DNA of 64,000 bases from Polyodon spathula (lineage: Eukaryota; Chordata; Actinopteri; Acipenseriformes; Polyodontidae), in the NCBI RefSeq assembly GCF_017654505.1, contig NC_054534.1, positions 10,463,571 to 10,527,570 of the forward strand, written 5' to 3'. Position 1 is the stretch's first letter; each line of letters opens with the position of its first letter. Below are positions 1 through 11,600 of the stretch, one piece after another. Position numbers and translations under genes: made by a program. The notes below the pieces were generated by a model that had not been told where the DNA came from, made no database searches, and worked only from the letters and a program-made list of their open reading frames with translations.

Positions 1-1181
1 GAGGTGAATTTCGCGAAATCGCGATTTGGGTAGACCCCTAGTTTTAATCTATATTTCATAATTGCAACTGTTGCACTGCAAATCACCATAATGCCTTACC
101 GTCAAAATTATTCAATTAAAAAAATAATGTGGCTAACGTGTGCAACGGATCCTGTGGACCGTTTGATTGGCTATTTTACTGCCTCTGTGAGCTGTGATTG
201 GCTAATGGGAATGCCACTCATGCAATGCAAACTGCACATGTTGAACTCTGCAGTCCATTTATTTAGCGCTTGTCAGGCACGTCAAGTCTAACTTATTTCC
301 ACACGCGCTGTTTATTTTACACGCGCCTTTTAAAATATTTTTTTTTTTTTCTGAGTAAAACAGGTTTAAAAGGCACTGAATCGAAAAAAGGACACTACAT
401 ACCTTTTTATAGACGTGCATACTGATAAATCCTCTCCTGATCACTCGTTTTATCACCAAACTCCTCAATAATGCGAGTCATTATACTATAATAGCAATAC
501 TATAATAGCTCCCAAAAAGCTCTGCAAATGTCTGTGATATTCTTTGAGCGCTGGATGCAGAAACCGCTACCCCGTTTGTTATGACCGTGTTAGCTCTGAG
601 GTACACGGGGCTATGAGATACGCCCATTTTTCAGTTTCATTTGGCTCCACTGAAAGGTGCTTTGCTTTACTACTACTTGATGATGTCTGACAGGGTCCAA
701 CATCGGACTGGAAAGGGAAAATTGTAATGTCCCAATAAGCGTGTTATATTAGAGGCAGGTCTGTTCCGATTAACAGACTAATTTAACTGATTAATCAACT
801 AAAGAGCTGACTGGAGATTTTTTTTTGATTGTTTTTACAATATAATTGAGAAGAATTTGTTTTTTTTCTTCTGTCTGGGCATTGTAGGGTTACAATCCAA
901 AGTAACTGACGCCTGGTAAATTCCATGAGTCGTCACAAACGGGACCACGTGGAAATAGTCGGAGAGAACAGAACATGGAGGGTTACGAACAGTTAAAGGG
1001 AAAACTCAAATCTAGGTTTGGGTATAAATTAGACTGGGAAGGAAACATCACTGGAAAGAAAGAGCGTTCTGTTTCATCTGCAAGCAAAGTTATTCATACA
1101 AGGAGAGTGCGAGATGTTTGCAGTTATCCCACGTTACTTTAACAATCCTTGATAGCTATGTAATTTGTCAACAGAAGGGGT
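1..1181. other. AT-rich presumed intron sequence, no gene seen
   Basis: Unique-looking sequence with short ORFs only and a short T-run near 340. The stretch around 860-1100 has more balanced composition, but I cannot assign it to any element. Confidence 0.5.
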
Positions 1182-1197
1182 GAATAATAATAATAAT

Positions 1198-1238
<41 letters not shown>

Positions 1239-1279
1239 TAATAATAATAACAAAAAAAAAAAAAAAAAAAAAAAAAAAA
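1182..1279. repeat. (AAT)n microsatellite followed by a poly-A run
   Basis: Nearly uninterrupted AAT/ATA triplets to about 1250, then an A-run to 1279. Short ORFs in this stretch are triplet artefacts. Confidence 0.95.
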
Positions 1280-1379
1280 CAGATTTGGACAAACACACAG
1301 TCACCGATCCCTGAACAGCAGGAGTTAATATAACAATGTACCTGACTCTGCATTTGATAGAATTATGTAACATGTCAGC

Positions 1380-1381
<2 letters not shown>

Positions 1382-1444
<63 letters not shown>
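1382..1444. repeat. (ATT)n microsatellite, complementary to the one at 1182
   Basis: TTA/ATT triplets with one interruption. It lies about 100 bp after the AAT tract and is its reverse complement, so the pair could fold into a stem. Confidence 0.95.
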
Positions 1445-1817
1445 TGGTTTTGTTCTTTGAATATAATGTAAACAAAAAAAAAAAAAAATTGTTAATAAGG
1501 AGCCCGTAAGTGTTACTGTGTTTGCGTGAACGACAAAAGAAAATCCAATCTGCATTACATTTGCTCTTAAACTCTTTCATGGTTGACATTACTCTGTGAA
1601 AATTGTTACATTTACCAAAATAAAAATAATAAAAATGCTTTTAAAAATACCAAATTCCCATTGGGCTTATTGTTTTAATTTAAATTTTTTTTTTGATTTT
1701 ATAGATTTAAGTATTACTATGCAGGACAGCCGCTATAAGAATGTTACCTTTATTAAAAATGTGCACAGATTAATCTACCCGTTAATAATAATGCCCATAA
1801 ATTAACCAATCAAAAAC

Positions 1818-1888
1818 GGGGGGGGGGGGGGGGGGGGGACAGGGGGTGGGGGGGGGGGGGGGGGGGGGTGGGGGGGGGGGGGGGGGGT

Positions 1889-1922
<34 letters not shown>

Positions 1923-1949
1923 GGGGGGGGGGGGGGGGGGGGGGGGGGT

Positions 1950-1984
<35 letters not shown>
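1818..1984 (+). repeat. Near-pure poly-G tract
   Basis: A 167-bp run of G broken by one ACA-like interruption near 1839 and a few single T bases. There is no coding content. It could form many alternative G-quadruplexes if real. It could also be a base-calling or assembly artefact of a GC-rich simple repeat. Confidence 0.9.
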
Positions 1985-1986
<2 letters not shown>

Positions 1987-2640
1987 GCCCCCTGATGCTA
2001 TCAGCTTAACAAGGACTGTGCTTTAGTGGTGCTGGCCACTGTATTCATGCACTAGATCAGCAGTTGCATCACACAGATTTACATCGTCAGCTGGAAGTGC
2101 ACACGCCTGGCAAAGAGTATATACTGTATGTATGTATTTGACATGAGCACTGCACTGCAACCTAGCTGGCCCCTGCTTATGTTGATAATTAACCCTTAAA
2201 TAATGCTGAATACATGATAGCTGATCCAATCAGGAGCCTCAGCATTGGAATGACATCATGTATCGGAATCAGACATGGAAGGGGTGCAGTAAGGGGGGGG
2301 TTTGGGACAGCTGACAGATTTCACTTCCCAAGCACATTCCTTTTGTGACAGAAGCTAAAGGAACAGCAAACTCAGATAAATCAATCAGGGTAATGTCTCA
2401 GACCTACATTTATGGCTTCCCTTTGCAGAGAGCCTATCCTGTCTGGAAGCCCAGTATCCCCTCACTTTATTAATCTGACTGCACCAAAAGGCGGTCTTTG
2501 TTCTCTCATTATGCTTGGGGTTATGTACTGTATCTGAACCATCACTTTGTGTGAGCTTTAGTTTTGCTTGCTTATATATATATTATATATATATATTATA
2601 TACTATAGATATATTATATATCTATATATATAATAATATA
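1985..2640. other. Presumed intron sequence with an AT-rich patch
   Basis: No coding sequence recognised. An imperfect (TA)n-type tract with TATATA and ATTATATA motifs spans about 2573-2650. Confidence 0.5.
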
Positions 2641-2649
2641 GATAGATAT

Positions 2650-3254
2650 ATAATGGAACAACTTTATATAAAATAATTCAGAACCACCTTTCATTAATTA
2701 GAAATAAAAAAATGAATGAACCAATAGTACAGCACTTCACCAGTCAAGGACATGACATAAATGATGTAAAGTTTGTAGTATTAGAACAGCTAAAATTAGA
2801 CAATGCGACATATAGAAGAATAAAAGAAAGTAAATGGATAAATAGACTGAACACAATTATGCCAGCGGGACTCAACAGAAAAAAATGAACTAATTAATTC
2901 CAATAAATATATAAAAGTTAAAAATAATTAAATAAACAAAATTAATTCAAAAGTTGTGCATGCTGATACGCTGGGGAGACCATATCAAGGCTGATAATAT
3001 AAATATAAGTTTATGTAAAATAATGTTAATTAGAATTAATATAGATTTAAAGATATAAGTAAAAGTGATGTCACATATAGAACACCATTACATCATGTAA
3101 GAATAAATCATGGATTTGAATATAAACAATAACAAGTAGTTGTCATGCCGTCAAACACCTATAAATACCTCCAATGTTTTGATTCAAACACAGGCTCCCT
3201 TGAGAAAGACATGTACAACATATCGAAACATTGGGCAGCTGGCTCATTGAGCTA

Positions 3255-3261
<7 letters not shown>
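2650..3261 (+). mobile_element. 3' part of a Penelope-like element, ending at a (GT)n tract
   Basis: The fragment holds the C-terminal coding remnant at 2712-2888, then about 370 bp of AT-rich non-coding tail. Near 3200-3235 is a TTGAGAAAGACATG…CGAAACATTGGGC motif of the kind found in the terminal repeats of Penelope-like elements. It runs into a (GT)n microsatellite. The exact boundaries are not visible. Confidence 0.6.
2712..2888 (+). pseudogene. Penelope-like retroelement, C-terminal end of the endonuclease-bearing ORF (fragment)
   Basis: A 58-codon open frame from ATG to TGA ends with the pattern SKWINRLNTIMPAGLN, preceded by a HFTSQGHDI motif. This is the typical C-terminal stretch after the GIY-YIG endonuclease of Penelope-like elements: a His-Phe…Gly-His motif, then a Trp-Ile…Leu-Asn-Thr…Gly-Leu-Asn ending. 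The reverse transcriptase and the GIY-YIG core are absent, and I see no readable continuation upstream of about 2700, so this is a truncated, dead copy. The 57 residues are well conserved for a fragment of this length. The AT-rich tract before it may mark the break. Confidence 0.72.

Positions 3262-3342
<81 letters not shown>
3262..3342. repeat. (GT)n microsatellite
   Basis: About 40 GT dinucleotides flanked by TATATA sequence. Confidence 0.97.
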
Positions 3343-3352
<10 letters not shown>

Positions 3353-4739
3353 TTATGTATGTTCCTCCAGAATATCTAAGTAAAAAACAAAAAAAAAATC
3401 TGCTTGATCCCTACTGAAGAAAGTCTAGAAAGATTCTTACTGTATGAAGGTTACAAAAGATGTGTAAAACCCTTACATATGGCTCTTTGTACACTTGGTA
3501 AAACAAACAAAAAAAAGCTAACACAAAGCAACAGTAATGCCAATCTACCACTAAGTAACCCTAAACTGCATTTCCAAGCTTTGCCAGACAATGCAGAGGC
3601 ACAGTGGTAGCACACAAGCAGCTATAATAGGCCGACCAGGGGTGCTTTCAATAAGCAGAGCGCTCTCTCGTGGCGCCTGTAACATACGGTAGCAGTTACT
3701 GAACGGTCTGTTAGGAGCAAGCAGTTTCACAAGAGCAGCCAAGTGTGTAAAAACAGTTTTTTCAATTTTTGTATATTTCTTAAAAATGTAATTACTACTA
3801 CTGTTTTTTTGTAATAAAGTTACTGACATTTGTTTTGGTTTAACATCTTGAATCTCATTTGTCAAGTTATAAATAGTGCATGTTTCCTTTTCTAATTCAA
3901 TCGTCACTTTAAAAAAAAAAATACCAGAATCAGTTTTAAAAAGCTAAAATGACAACAAAAATATTACTTATCACGTGCTGGTCGTACAAATCCATATCTG
4001 AAAAAATAAATTTGCAGCCAACGCACTGATAATGCAGGTTGGATATTTTGAAGCTCCAGCGAGGCAGCACTGAGCCTGACTCGCTACTGTTAGGAAGGAC
4101 TCGCAGCGTGCAATATATTTATTTGCAGAACCTCATCTACCAGGCCATCAAAGTGTTATTGAAGACCTGGCTGTGTATATCGATATTATTAATTGATGCT
4201 TGTAACAATGAGTAATGTATGTAACAACGTTTGATTCGGCAGCTTCTGCCAACAAATCCCAGGGCATCTTGAAAACAAGAAGAAAAAAAGTTGATTTGTG
4301 GTATTTCATGGAAAAGTCTTAATGAAGTCTGGCTTGGTATCGGGAAAGCATTGGAACATGCTAATCACAGCGAGGTGTGGTAAAGCACAATAAACCCATG
4401 GTTTACATATGGGAAAAGCTGGGGAAGCTGTACAATGAACATGTACGTGTATCACGGTACACTCGCTGAGCTATTTAAATTACCAGTACCTTTAACACAG
4501 TTACATTAAATAAGTAAGCCTAACGTATCCCAGAAGTGCAGTCACTCACAACAGCTCTTTTCAGCAAGGCAGTACTCAGCTGAGCATGGCTGGCATGAAA
4601 GGCCCTTTCAAGATTGTATCCCTTAAGATTTCATTCATGACTGACTGACTGCATTTTATTATGTTTGTATTATTATCAAAAAATCCAGTTCAGCAAAGAC
4701 AACACATCCATGAACTTCTGCCAATAGAACAGCACTAAA
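3343..4739. other. Presumed intron sequence, no gene recognised
   Basis: Open frames such as 3551-3907 on the minus strand have no recognisable domain and fit chance. Confidence 0.45.
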
Positions 4740-4759
4740 TTCCTGTCATCAGTAATTTT

Positions 4760-5075
4760 ACAGGACAGTCGGTAACATGTTATTAAGTGTCTCTAATTAC
4801 TGTGTATTCACATACTAGGTACTTAGTATACACATGTATACTTACACATAACTACTATGTTATTGTGCATGGTTACAATGTACATAATGTGTAAATGTTT
4901 TTGCATGATAGAACCCTAGTCCTAAACCTAACCCAACCCTAACCCTAACCCTAACTCTATCCCTAACTCTTTTCTGATACAATTGTGTATTTACAAATAT
5001 ACTGTGCTAAAAGATGTACACATTAAGTACATTGTAACTATGCACCATACCATTGTGATGATGTGTAAGTGTTAA
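4760..5075 (+). mobile_element. Palindromic MITE-like repeat with telomere-like core, copy 1
   Basis: The left arm contains AAGTGTCTCTAATTACTGTG. The right arm (GATGTACACATTAAGTACATTGTAACTATG) is close to the reverse complement of left-arm sequence near 4860-4905. Between the arms lies a run of CCCTAA-type hexamers (about 4925-4965). The same arms, with the core in the opposite orientation, recur at 61690-61990, which shows a dispersed foldback element. The boundaries are estimates. Confidence 0.65.
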
Positions 5076-5084
5076 AGTCCAGAG

Positions 5085-5165
5085 GAACCTGCAATGCTAG
5101 GATTGGAACCTGCTTGAGCGCTGTTACACCATGCAGGCTGGCCAGGCGGAGCATCTCCTATTTGA
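5085..5165 (-). repeat. Possible degenerate tRNA-derived SINE head
   Basis: On the minus strand the motif AGCAGGTTCCAATCCTAGC resembles an RNA polymerase III B box, and CATGGTGTAACAGCGCTC lies upstream in the place of an A-box arm. No cloverleaf or 3' tail can be confirmed. Confidence 0.35.
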
Positions 5166-6680
5166 TATGGATGTTGATTCTTCTTGTCAATAATTAGTCA
5201 TTAAGGAGAGAAGCCAGTTTTCCAGAGATAATGAATGAGCGCGCAAAATCATTGACTGCCATTACTAATTACCTGCAGAGAGATAATGCAATTCAGCCGC
5301 TACAGGCCTGCTGGAATGTCACTTAAAGAAGAAGGCAGGCGGGTTATCATAGCTTAAAAAAGAAACAAGCAAAGCCACGGTGACCACTGGCAACGCTTCG
5401 AAAGAGAAGACAGGGAAAAGGGACATTAGGCATTTAAATAATTGTTTGGCTTTCTTTTATCAGAACGATGACAGACAAGGTTGAAAATGCAAAGCAATTT
5501 TCAAGAATGAAAAAACAAAGGAAGAATTGTTTAAAAAATACAGATAAACTGTGAAAAAAATGTCCCAAATTGCTGTGATAGTTTCCAGTTTCGAAGAATT
5601 AAAGCAACATGTATTCTGTAAATCTCATAGTCAAGGCACCTTAAACCAGGTACATGCCAATATTGACTTGCTCACCCTGTTGAGGTCAAGACTTGATTGT
5701 CTGTGCTGATTACAGCTAATTAAATAAGGACAGGGGAAGGTTTGCCATTAGGCAGCATAGGCACTAAAAATACAAAGTTTTAAGAAAAGAACCATATATA
5801 TGATTCTATAAAATTTGGCTCCAGTAAAGTAAGGACATAAAGCTTTATGAATCCAGCCCTGTCTTCAGTAGTTTACACAAACATAAACAGAAACAACTTT
5901 GAACCTAATTATTTCAATATGCAATGCTGAAAGCCTGTATGCAAAATAAAATATAATTTAAATAAATGATATATACAAAAAAAGCCAAGTATCATATAAA
6001 GACATTGACGTACGCCTCTCATCTAAAACTCCGATATGAATGTATTCCTGAGTTTTTTTTTACTAATTCATTAAAAAAAGATCAAAAGGGGCCCAACACT
6101 TTTTTCCCCCAATAAAAAAGTCAAATGGTCTAAACTAATTATCCAAGTCAATCGTAAACCATTAACAAAAAATATCCTTTATGTGAGATAGGGGATTCAG
6201 CCATAAAATGGATTTCTGGTTCAGACTAAGACAGTGTAATAAAGTATTCAAGCAAGAAAAAACGGCATGCAAAAGTCTAATGGAATGAAGTACCTCTTTT
6301 TACAAGTTTAATTTGTGGTATTCCTCATCAATTTCAAAGCCAGCTTTCATCCAAGAAAAATGACAACCAAAGGTGTCAACTCAGGATTTATTTCAACTCT
6401 GTTTTTGTTGTATATTTTTATTTTTATTGTTTGATTATTTAAAAAAGGCTTTCACTAACTCTTTCACGTCTCCTAACTGCCTTTGCAGTTTATTTTTGTG
6501 GTTCAGAGCACTGCACCTTTACTTTTATGTTGAAGTCTTATCAATTTGTGCTTTGGAATGATTGCAGCCCCACTGCGCAAGTCCCAATGTGATTAACCAA
6601 ACGTTGCATCAATGTCACATGAACTGTTTTGCAATCCAGTGCAAGAAAACCAAATCCAAACATTTTCTTTAATATTTAAT
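5166..6680. other. Presumed intron sequence with a candidate conserved block
   Basis: About 5170-5340 is compositionally balanced, carries several TAATTA-type homeodomain-like sites and has no repeat features. The rest is AT-rich sequence with chance ORFs. Confidence 0.4.
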
Positions 6681-6689
6681 TTGCTTAGC

Positions 6690-6790
6690 TAGCACAGTGA
6701 GACAATACACTGGAGCTTTGACCCTTCATACGGGAGGGTCAAGAGTTCACATCTGGACACTGCTAGGTAGGTCACAGGGCTGATGTTCTG
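6690..6790 (+). repeat. Possible degenerate tRNA-derived SINE
   Basis: The block starting AGCACAGTGAGACAATACAC, with the B-box-like motif AGAGTTCACATCTGG about 45 bp later and an ACTGCTAGGTAGGTCAC tail, resembles the tRNA-like head of fish SINEs. It is not a functional tRNA. Confidence 0.4.
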
Positions 6791-8338
6791 GAAACACAGT
6801 GTTTTCCCTCCATTTCTCTTGATGTATTTACTGATAAAATGTGTTGAATTTTATACAATGATTATTAAATCATCATGGTGCTAATACAGATTCAAAGCTT
6901 TTGCCAGGGAATGATACAAAAAACTAATTAACATACAGTATATGTGCTAAATACTAAAGAGAGAATAAATTAAAGTAGCTTTCATGCATTTTTCTGTTTT
7001 GACATTAGTATTTTACATAGCAGACAAATACTTTTTCTACAGACCAGAAATGATCTGTGCTCATTTTTATTTCTTTTGCATCACAAGACACATACATAAT
7101 TTAATTATGGGTCCTAGGGAAGCTGTTATGTAAAGTTACTTTCTGAAAATGAGTTTTTAATAAACATTTTAAGGGCTGTTCACTTTATAATAATGGTGTC
7201 CAAAATTTAACTTTTTCACAAAAAAATAACATTTACTGTACTGGTAGGTAAGCATTGTGTACACTTAATAAAAATGTTTTACTGGTAAGTAGGCACTGCG
7301 TATACCATATACACATAAACACAACTCTACGTGTATTCATGTGTCTTGGCATACGTGCAAGACAATGAATCTAACCAACACAATCAGCTGTTCCTGTCGT
7401 CAGGAAGGTGAGGCAAATGAATACAAAAATATAAGAATTATAATGCACTTGTAGGCAGATGTGCTTTCAATCTTGTGAACTACCAAGAAAAGAAAAAAAA
7501 ATCACAACAAAAACATTGTGCTGCGTTCTAAGCAAGTCCTGTTTTCTGAAAATAGCCCCATCATTGTATCCAGTCTTTTACTAACATGCAGCACACTTCC
7601 TCATATTATCCCAGGCCTCCAAGCTGCTCCATTTCCCCAATAAAGTATCCACGCTCAACATAAAAGACGTATTTCTGTGGGAAAGGTATAGACTATCCTG
7701 CCCGATGCTCCATAAAGATGAAAATTGATGACATCTTGCAGGGAAACATAATTCCAGGATGTTGCCTTCCTCTGAATCAGAGGCCTGCCCTCCTGAGCTG
7801 TTTTCACAGCCCCTCTGAGCAGTTATAAAACAAACACCAGATCTGCTTTGAGATAGCGACCGGAGAAGCTGTGCCACTGTGGTAGCAGCACCTCATTCAG
7901 AACAAGACACGGAAACAGAATGAGGGACACTTCAGGACAAACAGAAACGCTCTCGCCCTCATACAACAGACAGCGGCGCAACTGGATTTACTCAGTTTGG
8001 ATACTGTTTATTCAAAACGTGTGTCAAGCAGCTCCATCTTGACAATTTCTGCAAAGGTCTGATTTTATGAATACAATAAAGTTTGATATGAGTGATTCTA
8101 GAATGCTGTTGGTTTCTTTAGCAAAGCTTTTTGTGAAAATCAATTATTTCATATAAACAGACTCCCATGTGGCACTCTGGAAGAAAACAATGAGGTAAAA
8201 CTAGAAAGAGGCATGCATTGGCTAGTGCTTTTATCAGTGTAATGTTAGGGTTTTAACATTGGCAAAGGCATTAGCTGAAATGGTTTCTTACAGTTGTAAC
8301 TCATGACTTAAGATTGAGTGTATGAAGTTATGACTAAG
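6791..8338. other. Presumed ARID3 intron sequence downstream of the ARID exon
   Basis: No coding exon recognised. The minus-strand open frame at 7581-7877 has no known motif or convincing splice sites. Confidence 0.45.
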
Positions 8339-8340
8339 TC

Positions 8341-8395
8341 AGACACACCCACACACCCACGCATCCAAATGCACGCACGCACACACACACACACA
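8341..8395. repeat. (CA)n-rich microsatellite
   Basis: Imperfect CA/CGCA repeats about 40 bp downstream (in transcript sense) of the ARID exon donor. Confidence 0.9.
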
Positions 8396-8432
8396 TTGGT
8401 GAAACAAAAGGCGCAATGACAGAAACACCCAC

Positions 8433-8505
8433 CTCTCTTCTGCATGAAGCTGAAGAGATCGTCCAGGAATTCCTTCCTCTTTGGATGATCGTCCAACTCA
8501 TACAA
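8433..8505 (-). CDS. arid3: ARID3-family transcription factor, internal exon encoding the start of the ARID DNA-binding domain
   Basis: The exon encodes 24 residues plus one base. It begins LYELDDHPKRKEFLDDLF and ends with a Met-Gln-Lys-Arg stretch, which I recognise as the first helix region of the ARID domain in ARID3 (Bright/dead ringer) proteins. These are nuclear factors that bind AT-rich DNA. On the minus strand a pyrimidine-rich tract ending TTTTGTCTCGCAG precedes the first codon TTG. The sequence AGAGAG|GTGGGT forms the donor, so the exon starts in phase 0 and ends after one base of a Gly codon (phase 1), as expected for this family. Ser before Phe-Met-Gln and Lys after Pro fit ARID3A or ARID3C better than ARID3B, but the paralogue is not settled. 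The following ARID exon and the acidic N-terminal exon are not visible in the window. Family call: very sure; paralogue: unsure. Confidence 0.93.
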
Positions 8506-8528
8506 CTGCGAGACAAAAAGGGGAAAAT

Positions 8529-8680
8529 CCTGTTAACACACTGCATAACACTTCAGCTATGAGACACAAGTGACCTGCCTGGACTGACCGTCCCAAACCT
8601 AAACCCTGTTAACACACTGCATAACATTTCAGCTATGAAACACAAGTGACCTGCCTGGACTGGCCGTCCCAAACCTATTG
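8529..8680. repeat. 76-bp tandem duplication next to the ARID exon acceptor
   Basis: Two adjacent copies of a 76-bp unit begin CCTGTTAACACACTGC and differ at only a few positions. The proximal copy starts about 24 bp upstream (in transcript sense) of the ARID exon, so the branch-point region may lie in or near the duplicated unit. Confidence 0.85.
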
Positions 8681-11600
8681 AATTCATGTAAGATTTGAAA
8701 TCTCTCTCCTACACTGGGGTAATAAAGTGAACTGCTGTTTTATCTGCTCTATCAGCACTCTGCTTGCCAATTGTGAATGATTTGCAATAGTGAGATGCAG
8801 CTGTGACAAACCCCAAAATGTGACAGTATTTGAAGAGCAAATTGAGCCACTATATACAGAATTGTTTCACACATCACATTTTTTCTTTTTAGGTAGGTTC
8901 TTACAGGACAGTATATGATGTTAGAATTGTGTATTAAGCAGGCTTGAGTACTGATTCATATAACTATGGACAGACAGACTAACAGATATCATCTGATATT
9001 CATTATGTTGCTACTCATATATTATGACTATGCATTTCAACTAACCAAGTTACCTGTTTTTTTTTTAATTTGAAGCATGCATTATTATAATGAATGCCCT
9101 GAAGTGCACATGAATCATAATAAATCTCCATCTTATTAAGTTCTTAATCCAAAAAAATGGTTAATTAAATGGATTGATTTTTAAAATCATGTAAGGTATT
9201 TAAAGCTGTTCCTGTGGCAGTAAATGATATTGGAATTTCTAATAAATTGTATTGCATCGGGCAGGATAATCTATACCTTTCCCACAATACAATTGATGTT
9301 TTTGAGTTTAAACACAGCACGTAAGTCAATTTTTCCTCAATCAGAAGTGTGTGCCTTATTCATTCATAAGAGGCTTTGTGTTGACAAGAAATATATACAG
9401 CAACAGTAATTCTCTGTAATAAGACAGTATCTCCACTGTCATCTGCTCCATTTCTAAAATGGTTATACATAATTAAACAGTCATGTCCAGCAAATTCAAT
9501 TAGGTTCCAAGGACAAAAAGAAGCTATTTCAGACATTGTACCTATACACTATACTGTGCAATAAATATGTAAGGACTCATGATTTACCACCACCATGTAG
9601 CAAATTATACTGTATGAAAGTGTGTTTTCTGTAAAGAAGTTCCTGGACAAATGAGTGTCAACTGAGTAGTGGGGCTCAGGCAAGTATCAGACAGCACCAC
9701 TATATGCACTGGCCAAGAGAAAGGAGGGCACTGGAAAGTGTGCCTTGTTCTGATGAACCCAGACATACAGTAAATACCACTATAGTTTTATCATACTATT
9801 TTTCATTCTGCATGCATCAGTAGCACACTAGGGGGTTGTAATTGCAATGCATTAAGGGCTTTGTACTGGCATCAAACGAATTGAAAAGTGCATAGCACTG
9901 TTACATCTCTAAATATGTCTTGCAGTTAGTGTTTATACGATCCTGAAATGATCCAATTCAAATATGTTTTAAATAATAAAACAGACTGCTATACCTGTTT
10001 TGATTAATGACTACAACTTAAACAGTAAATTGAATTTCAATGGTAAAGTGGGGCCATGTGGTTCTCCAGGAAATTTCATTTCCACGCTGTAAAATAACTC
10101 AAGATGCATCTTAATTATTCACTGTCTACAGCTGCTTTACAGAACCACAGTAGCAAATTCCAACAGTAAGCGTATCTCTACAGGTGCCATTGATTTCACT
10201 TGGTGCTAAGTTAGAATAAATAAAGGGTTCATGTTTTAAATTTGGGAAGGGTTGTTGGCAGGTCTGGCAAATCGATCGGTAAGACTCGTTTTTTAAACTG
10301 TAAACTGACTTTTTTTCTTGTTCCCCAATAGTTATCTGTGTTTTTTTTTTCCAATAAAAACCACAAAGAGCTTTTTCCTTTCCCACTATTGTTAACCCAC
10401 CGTTTGCATTTTTATTGAATCAATAAAAGTCATTTCCACTCAATCTTCACTTGACTTGAAAATGAAAAGACAGACATTATTGGACAAGTTGAATGGCAGA
10501 GCCCACTCCAGTAAACGCAATTCGGGAAGCTCAGCGATGGCACTTGATTTTTTTTGTTTTTTTCTACTTGCATTTAAAGAAAACTTTATAAAAATATATC
10601 AGTTTTTTTTTACACAACATACATTTAACTTTAGAGAAAAGAAGAAGCTTAGTTCCACTTTAAGACATTACAGAAAACAAATGGATCAGTTAAAAATAAA
10701 AAATCCTGTTTAATGGTTTAAGATGATTTGAATGGAAAGCGGTAATGGTTTAAGATCCCGTTTATATTGCAAGCTGTCCTAACCTGTGAGCCCTAGGGGC
10801 TGGCTCTTTGCCACCTCTCTGCCCTGTAGCTGGAAGGTGGCAGTGATGCTTTACAGCAAGGCTGGAAGCCTGAAGCGTGAGCCCTACCACGGACACGTCT
10901 GAGGGCTCATTCTATTGATAACGATCCGTACTCCCTTGGGTTCTCCAGTCAGGGACGGTATTACACAAATTCAAACACTGCTTTATTGTACTGTACTGGA
11001 CAGTCCTGGGGTTCCTTCATAAAATGTAAGGTTTTTCAAAACAGACATTTGGAGTTGCAGTTTAAGTTTGAAGGCTCATGGAAGCTGATGAAAATAGAAG
11101 AAAAAATCAGTCATTTTTCAACTACATTTCTTATAAAGGTACCACTTAAAGCAAACACTGCGCAGTGAAATCTGAGTTAATCTGAATGTCTGTGACTGCT
11201 TCACACAAGTGGATGCTTATTTACGGTGCTTCTATCATCTACTTGTGTTGAAAATAACATTTTTCCTGGGTTTCCTGGCTGCTAGGAGACCACATAGTAT
11301 TTATTTTTTGGAAAGGTGAACAAACTATAGTCAAACAACTAAGTTGCTGTACACTGCCTAAACACACATGACAGTATTCTGTGTTTAATATACAATGTAC
11401 AGTACAGTAAAATATTAGCCTGTTCCTCTGAATAGAATGACAATACTGCCCAATGCCCTTACACAATAAAATCAATTGACACCCAATTAAATGTATATAT
11501 TTATACAGTTGAAGACAGCCTGACTGGAGTTGAAATGTGAACCAAAGAAACACACACCATTTTGTCCCTGGAGGGTTTTCTTTGCATTGTGGAATTGCTG

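Noticed and set aside
4925..4965. True telomere or chromosome end
   Set aside because: The hexamer run is short, imperfect and internal to a dispersed foldback repeat.
7581..7877. 98-codon minus-strand ORF near the ARID exon
   Set aside because: It does not match the next ARID3 exon and lacks convincing splice sites.
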